Source: Blastobasis lacticolella
Taxonomy: Eukaryota; Arthropoda; Insecta; Lepidoptera; Blastobasidae
Assembly (NCBI GenBank): GCA_905147135.1
Contig: LR990048.1
Coordinates: 11,826,563 to 11,890,562 of the forward strand
Direction: 5' to 3'
Length of the DNA: 64,000 bases
Shown: positions 36,801 through 45,800 of the stretch, one piece after another
Layout: each line of letters starts with the position of its first letter
Numbering within the stretch: position 1 is the stretch's first letter
Notes under the pieces: model-generated
What the model was told of the DNA's origin: nothing
The model's input: the letters and a program-made list of their open reading frames with translations, nothing else
The model's database searches: none
Made by a program: the position numbers and the translations under genes

Positions 36801-39800
36801 TTTACCCACAATACTCATCGATATTGGTAAGTTACAGATAAATAATAAATATTATTGGATGTGTTCCCCCTTCCCTACTCACCCACTTCCTAACTGGACC
36901 ATTTTCCAATCGCGCCAACCTTCCTGGCTTGACCATTGACAACGTTTGAGAACAATTATTAGTATGAAGTACGTGGGGTACACTGAAAGTTTTGCGAAAC
37001 TTATTAATAAAACAATTTATATGTAAAGTAATTTAGTTACTGCTTTCGAAGTATTCTCCATTACATTTTCATTATGATACCGGGTTTCTTTAATTAGTTG
37101 CCTGACAAGAGCACATTTTCCTCAGTGATCGCTGTTTCTGGCCGACCTTCACGAATTTCATCATGAAGAGAAACACGGCCACGTTCAAATTGTGCGTACC
37201 AACACCTTACGGTGCTCAAATGAGGTGCTTCTCTCCCAAAAGCATTTTAAAGACGAGCGGTGCAGTCTTGCGGAGGCTTTTGCGGAAAAGTTTTAAAATC
37301 ATAAAAAATCGCCTTGAAATCTTTTCGCGATAATTGCATTTTGTCCAGGAATGACGAACTTCAACTTGTAATAAAAAAACAATTGAGTTGACATGACACG
37401 CCCGCCAATTCTTTTTTAAATCATTTATCGAGTTTTTGTTTTAAATAATATAACATTCGAAATTCAAACATTTATGAGCGGCCAGATGCGCAGAACTTTC
37501 AGTGTGCTCTATGGTCAATCATTATTTTAAACTTTGACTGTTTGCCTGCGTGATTGCGCGCGTTAATCTCAGACGCAGCTAAGCAGATGTGAATGTAGTT
37601 TTCATTTATGTGTTGTTCTTGACTTATGTGCTTATTACACATTCCTAAATCAAAGTATTGCTCATAGAATAACGTCCATTTTTTTGTCCACTTTGATTTG
37701 CTCTCACGCTTTTTGTTCCTAAATTCAGTCACTGAATTTAGGAATGTGTAATAAGCGCATTAGTAAGCACTGATAGGATTCTGCCAAGCCTAAGGAGTCC
37801 GCCTGTGTGAGTACCATAGCTCTATCTATTTCTGCCGCCAAGCAACAATGCTTGCATTGTTGTGTTCCGGTTTGAAGAAAAAGGTAGCCAGCGCAATTAC
37901 AGGCATGAGGCATTTCATCATAGTCCTCACAGTGACACACCTGCGGTTCTGCATTTTTGTTGCCTGCAACCTAAATGTATGAATCCTATATGTAATGGGC
38001 GACAGTTACCGCTTGCCATCAGGTGGGCTGCCTGCTCGTTTATCACTGCGTAGAATAAAACAATGTGAAATCTGTATATTCCCGATTTCTCGTCTTTCGG
38101 GCGTACAATAAAATATAATTACCACATCCACATAACACTTGAATAAAAGATTGGTTAACACGCGTGTATAAGATATGGTGTATCTATATATCTTTGGATG
38201 AGGCTATAGTCCTACATATCGCTGAGACGATGATCATGACGACGATAACAAATTATCTTATTCCAGTAAACAAGCCACGTCTATAAACGAACTGGGCCGG
38301 TGGACGGGCGCCGCCACTGACTTTGGTAAACGGAAACTGGCCACGATACATCTCCACAAGATAATAGAGGACCAGCCTGACTGGACTCACGTCGTTGTCA
38401 AAGTGTCACCGACTAGGAAACCGGTATGTGTTTGCTTTTTATAGCTACTTGCCGGTCTGGGTTTATGTAGATATTCCATATATATATGGCTTAGAGCTCT
38501 TTAGAAGATGGAGCATGACTGCCTGGAAGTCTTGAAGGAGAGACTTCCATACGATGAGTAGCAAAGGATAAGAGTTTAAAAAAGTATTTTATTCGGACGA
38601 AAAATGCGTATTATGTCGATTCTACATTGTAGAACTAGCTTTTGCTCGCCACTTTTGGGTTCGGTCTGTCGGGAACCACATTGCATTTCGAGATAATTAG
38701 TCTATGAGCTATTCTGGGATATTATAAGCTACATTACTGACAAATTTCTTCAAAATCCATTCAGTAGTTTAAGCGTGAAGGAGTAACAAACATCCTTACA
38801 AATTACAAACTTTCGCGTTTGTAATTAGTAGGAAGTAGGAAGGATTATTAGGATAGGATAGGATTTGTCGGGAGTTTTCAACACCTATCTGTTAGCTTAT
38901 CTTAATATAATATATTACAATATAATTTGTATAATCGCACGCATTACAACCGTTGCTTAATAAGATTAGGTGCAATTTGAATAATACGCGAGTTCAATTG
39001 ACACTTGATTGTATTGTATCAGATAAAATGTAAGTGTTTTATTGCAAACCATGATTATGTTGGCATGGATACGCATTATCGCAAGAGATGACACGTGTAC
39101 CTTTCGCGATAACTTTCCTGTGGACATTTCCGGCTCTTTGTACAAGCATCAGTACTTGTATCTATAATACGTTTCAATAGAAAAAGACGAAGCAACGGGA
39201 ATATTGAATGTGACGTATAAAAGAATTAAAAGGGCTTCCATACGACACAATCTAATTCTCCAATCCAGATATCTAGTGGGCAATTTTCAGACAGCTACTT
39301 AAGTAAAAAGTGTAGTTCGGCGTGACTCATTAGATGGCGCTTCTTAGACAGGACTCTGGAGTATTTAATTTGGCAACCGAAGTTACTCGGAAAGTTGTTT
39401 CGTGAAAAGATACTTAGTTTTAGTACCTTTTCTAAATGTTTTCATTTCTATCATAGCCTCCTTCATCTTACAAGCCATGCGCAGAAGTTTGACAACGTCG
39501 CATTTTTTAATTTTAGTGAACCTGAAGACTACTGTAAAACTATCATCGCGGTCGTCGTCGTTTAATGTTATTAGTTATTTAAGTGATAAAGTATATTAAT
39601 AAGTATATACATTAGTTAGATAATATGAAATTGGATAGATTCCTGTACTATTTACCTATCTACCTACTTGCAATTGTATTATCCTAATATTATAAATGCG
39701 AAAAATAATCTATGTTTGGTTTTGTACGTAATGGATGTTTGTTACACTTTAACGCAAAAACTACTGATCGTATTTTAATGAAATTTGGCAGTTATATAGC

Positions 39801-42800
39801 ATATAGCCCCGAATAACAGATATGCTATAATTTATCCCAATATTGAATGTGATTCCCGCGGGAACGCGTCCGGTACGTTATAGCCGAATTTTATGCGGAC
39901 GTAGTCGCGACTAAAAGCTATTATGAAATAAAATAATCTATGCCAGCCAAAATATTGACCAATTTATTAAATATTAGGTATAATACATTTTAAACGGTTT
40001 CATTTAAGTACCTAAGTATATAAAAACTAACTACTTACTTACTTATTGTACCTATCTATTTTTTCACATCATCGTGGATAATCAGAGATCGTGGTTTAAA
40101 GAAGTTGTGATCAGTTCACAATGCGAAAATATTTGCTGCATACAAAAGATCCTTCGGTGGGACTCCAGCATACTTGGGGAATAGCAGAAGTCCATTTATT
40201 TAATCGAATTACATATTTTGGAAAGCAAAACATCGGCACAGCTTCTTTCCCATTTTTATGGTTTAATCATAATTTTACTTGAATTTTTCAAATGCAACAA
40301 GGCCTTTGCATCTGTTAGAGAAAGATTACGAATATAAAATAGAATTTTATTTATGAAATAAGTATAAAACTAACAACAAAAATGGTCAAGGATTGTTTTT
40401 CAAAAATCGTATTTATCCAATTTTAGCACAATTATAAATATATTTACTTTTATTTAACTCGTAGATGGTCCATACAAACGCGTAAATTTACAGATTTATC
40501 AATATATTTTAAATTTTCATCATAAAATTCACAATTTTCCCGCACTTTGACATGTAAACAATGAGTAAATCGGTTCACAGCGCCGTTGCCGTTGCGCGCT
40601 ACAGCATGGCTTGTAAGATAAAGGAGGCTATGTTTCTATGCATGTAACGGTCTCGTTTTGATTTATTTTTGAGAATCGTGTCTAATCAACGCCATCTATT
40701 AAAATTATTTAAAAAATCTTTTTAATCGGCTATGGGTAAATCTTCCATTGAATTGGCTGGAATCTATTGTCCTTCAGCACGAGACAATTTGATTGCCTAT
40801 CTAGTCAGTACCCCATCCACATGACACAATCTGATTGTCAGTCATAGGAAAACGATGCTGAAGAGTAGATTTGAAAAAGTTATTTTAGTATTTGTTAGAT
40901 GGCAGTCTGGGGAAGGACATACTTATTTATTAATTTTACAGTTTATTGTACACATGATAGTATAAGGAAAAATACAATGTTATAGATAACATACCAGGCG
41001 TAATTTTTTCTAAGAAGACATCTCTTCCAGCAAGCCTATCAAAGAGATATGTGATAAGTAGTCGCAGATCAGAGATATGTACCCATTATATCTAACTAAA
41101 TATACATACACATATAAGATACGCATCTTTTTCTGTCTCTATTCTTTATTGTACACAAACATGACATTATGACCTTTATCTCTAAAAATAAAATTGATAG
41201 TTTGCAAGGGAAACTAGGGGCTTCTGAAACCGCTCGCATCCTCGCGAGCGCTTGTCTTCTAATGATTGTCTTTTCTATATCTAGCAACTTACCACGAGTG
41301 TGGAAGAGACAGGTAGCGCACGCGTGGTTACGACTGGTTTCAAAAATAAGGTCCCAGGCCTCGTAACCCACCTCTTTTAACCACCAGGCAACGCTATCTA
41401 CAAATAAGCTAGTAACTCTATTTTACCTACCAGGCAGCGCCATCTATGAATAAGCTAGTAATATCATACAACTTGCAGATAGTCCTAAACGTGGACATCA
41501 ACGATCACGCATCGAGAGCGATCACCGTCGATCTGCCGTCAGATTTCAACTTCGGCACGTACATAGTGAAGCAAGAGACCGAACCAAACAGCATTTACTA
41601 TGAAGTCATACTGCCTGGCTTCGACAAGATACATCAAGCCTTTCTTTTGTATGTGGAGCCTACAGCGTCGTGTAAAGCGAGTCGGTACCACGTCTCTGCC
41701 GAGGTCCATGTGCCTTGGGCGGAGAACCACGAGTATTACCACTATTTTACGTAAGCATTTTTTTATGACATAAGATAGGCAAACAGGCAAGCGGGCCACC
41801 TGATGGGAAGTAGTCACCACTGCCTATAGACATTAGCAACACCAAGAGTATCGCCAATGCGTTGCCCACCTCTATAACACGTTGCTCTTGCAGAAAAAAG
41901 GCAAAAGCCACTCCACTGACAAAGCCACGGTTCCCCAAATCCCCACCCAAAACTTACTCACCGGTAGAAGCATTCGGGTCGAAGGACCATTTTTTATTTA
42001 TTTAGGTATTCAATAGAAGTAAGCACATACAATTATTTCAATTGTTTAGTTCAGTGTTAGGACAACCTGAGTTGGTTAACCGGACTGCCACGAAAAAGTC
42101 CCGTAATCGATTCCCGGCCGAGCAGAAATTGAAATGTTGAATTTTAATATCTGTTACGGGTCTGGGTGTAGCACGTATATTATGTATATATTTACAAAAA
42201 TGTATATAAGTAGGTTGTCAGTTATCTAACACCCGTAACACAAGCTTTGCTTACTGTGGGGCTGGATGGCGCTGTGTGAATTTGTCCAAGCATATTTATA
42301 TTTACTCATATATTTAAGTTATCGTGCTTATGGCTACCGCTCTATAAGAATTAAAATGGAACTACATATGTGTAAAAAATGCAATGTTCAGCCATATACA
42401 AACTTGCTATACCTGTACCTTGCTAATTTGTACTGTAAATTACAACGTTTTCTTCTCCTAATTCCAGCCACTTGAAACGTTCGCCGATGAAATTGCGACT
42501 GCACAAGAGTAACCCCAACGTCACTTACGGACTGGAAGCGACGGAATACGTGAAAATAACACTGCTGTTAGACCCGCAGTGTACGTTTCAAATTAGGTGA
42601 GAATGCAACAGGTGGACGTTTGCGATAAACAAATATTATTGTATCACGCCTTTTGGAAAGCGGAGCGACGCGTAACATAATATAAGTGATACAAAAATTG
42701 ACCTTATTCTATGACCGATACATTCCACTTTGATTTACATAGTGCGCATAGTGTAGCTAATCAGCTTGGTCCTATAGTAAAAAAACTAGCTGAATGATTT

Positions 42801-45800
42801 GTTTACTGGAACTGACGTATATTATGTAATGTTATCCTGTAAACTATTTTTAAATGTAAACTATCGTGGTCTTCGGTTTGTACGTGCATCCATTGTGATG
42901 CTAGCTCATTTTAAACTGGTGGTTGGTAGATTGATGTGCTGCCTGGGTTCTATAGGTGTACAGCATCCATAGAACCACATATATCTTCCATTTTTTTTCG
43001 ACAACATGTATTAAAAACGTACCGTTCATCGTTCCAGCATATCCCAGTCGTGGTACCACCGTCTGGCACAGTTAGTACGTAACTACTCGCCTCTGCTTTT
43101 CCCGTACGCCGTGGCAATAATTCTGCTGGCAGCCAGGGCCAACATACTGAGTCTCCAGAGCAGCGGGACATGCATATCGATCCACGGCGCGCTCATGAGC
43201 GAACAGGTCAAGCCGTACTACTCTCTCGTGTTCGCAAGATTCGCCTCCATGGTTGTCATGTGAGTATATAGTGCTACAAGGATAATGAAATACGTAAAAT
43301 GTTTTTAAAAATAGTGTTAAATTTGCACGTGGCCGAAATCAGAGGGTCTAAAAAGCCCACATTAGCGTTTCATAATATGATTCATGTTCGAGTGCCACAA
43401 ACTTATCTGGTGGCCAAAACTGGAACTAAGTGAAGCCATTTTGAATGGTCATGTTAATGTCAAACAGCGACGCTAACTTAATATGTGTCAAATTAATATG
43501 AATAACTATATGAAACGCTAATGTGGCCTTTTTAGACAGATAGCTCACCTCATCCAAGTGCCAAATGATTTTTGTAGACTGAGCCACGAGACTTTGCTGA
43601 TAGGTGATGGCGCGCCTGTCGAGTTTTGTTTTTTAAGCATTGGTTTTATGGCTTAGATTCCGGGTTATTTTGAGCCTGTCATGTCAAAAAGCGTCCCTGT
43701 TATCCGGCAGAGTAGAATAGCACCAATCCCTTACACTCGTGGGTGTCGTACAAGGCGACTAATGTTTTCGAGGTAAAAGATCTAGAGTCTCCGTAGGCTG
43801 GAAAATGGGCAGCAGCGTTTTCCATTGTTATATTTACAACACTGCGTTCTACAACCCACCTGCCGAACATTGAATTATGGCAAAACCTCCTCTTTCGTGG
43901 GAGAGGCCCTAAGTCCTGCAGTGGATTGTTACGGGCTGTGATGATGATGATGTGCAATAGGTACACGCGTCGAAAAGTTCCAATAATTTCGTATTTGCTG
44001 TTGCTACAGGTTAGTGCCGCTACTCTCCGTGCTAGCTGCGAACGCGAGTGGCCACAACTCGGAAGTCCAGTACTTCACTCGCAGCCTGCTTGTGTTGCCA
44101 GCATATATGACAGCTTTGGGGATCGTCAACGTGGCTGCGGCGGCCATATTGGCCGTCATGGTGTTCTCGTCACAGCTCGCGCATCGGCTGCTGTTCAGGT
44201 TGGTGCACTCAATGGGCTATGGAATAAGGGCCAATTTGCTGTAACTAGGATTTGAGAGGTTTTGAATGTTGCTCAGGCGGCTAATTACGTAGGTCTGTTG
44301 CTAACAATTCTGATTTCAATGATTGAAATTGTTATTTTTGCGATTACGTATAATTGATTTCATGGGTTCAGTCGCTAACAAAGTTCTATTGCAATAAACT
44401 GTAACTATTAATTGATAATCGCAGAAGTAACATTTTCTATATTTGAATTCTAAGAGCTGTTAACAACAGAGTTACGTAAGTGGTGTACTCAATCGACCTT
44501 AAAATGAGGATTAATTTGCTTTAAATAGGATTTGGGGAATTTTGGAGAAGGCGGTAGTAGGTACCGTTCCTCTCCATGCTAGGTTACTTGGAGGTGCTAT
44601 ATTGCTCGTCGCGCCTAGAGAGATGTTCAGGTTGGTGCACTAACCAAGAATTGGGGGAAGGCATAAGTAGGTGCCGTTCCTCCTCATGGAAGGCCAGTTA
44701 GAAGTGTTGTGGTTCAGTTTGGTGTACTCAATGGACCTTGGAATAAGGGCTAATTGTTCTAACGAAGATTTTGGAGAAGGCAGTAATAGGTGTCGGTCCT
44801 CTCCATGCTAGGTAACTTGGAGTTGCAATATTACTGGTCAGGTTGGTGTGCTCAATCGTCATTGGAATAAGGGCCAATTTGCTCTAAGATTTGGTTAGAC
44901 GAAGCTTGAAGAAGCCAGTTTTGATCTGTTCCTCTGCATACTAGATGTAAACGCGAGCGCGAAGAAAAACTATAATTTGACACGTGTCTCATTCGTCAAT
45001 GTAGGTACTGTATGCTAAGGATGATAATAATATTTTTATTAGGTTAGAGTTTTCGCATAACAGATGGCGCTACTGAGACGTAAGGTCCTGTCATTGGTTA
45101 GAAAATATCCGTCATTTAACAGTAGCTGTTTCCGTCCAATAGCATATCAGTATTTTGACAACGGACCTAACGCCATCTGTTGGATTTTACCTAGCGTACT
45201 TAAACAAAAGCAAGCTATAAGTAGTTAAATATGTAATATTGAAGTTAATTTCACGACGTTTCATTTCCTCGACGCGGCAACAGAAATGACTCGCAGCTTA
45301 CTTCCAGTAAAGTTGAGAAAGTTACGAAATTTTACCAAGAAAATATGAGTATAAATAGTGCACCCCTGTCCAACTTTTGTCATACTCGGCTACGCCTCGT
45401 ACGATAAGCAGAATCTCATGTTATAATAAAATAAAACTATATAAGTAGTTTATCAGTTATCTAACCATAACACAAGCTTCGCTAACTTTGGGGCTACATG
45501 GCGCTGTGTGAATTTGTCCAAAAATATTCATTTCTTTTTTAATAAAATAATCATCTTGGCGTTAATGTCCCGGTTGTGCTCTCGCGCACGAGGGCTCGGG
45601 GTCCGTCTTGACCATGATCCAGGATTCGGCAGGTCATGCAATTATAGTGGAGCGACTGCCATCTGACCTCCATGACCCTGCTACCAGGGGAACCTGACCA
45701 GATTGGATCATGGTTACACACCCAGTCGCCTGAATGTGCAGGTTTCATCACGATGTTTTCCCTCACCGTAAGAGCATCGGTTAGTATTCAACTAATGTAC

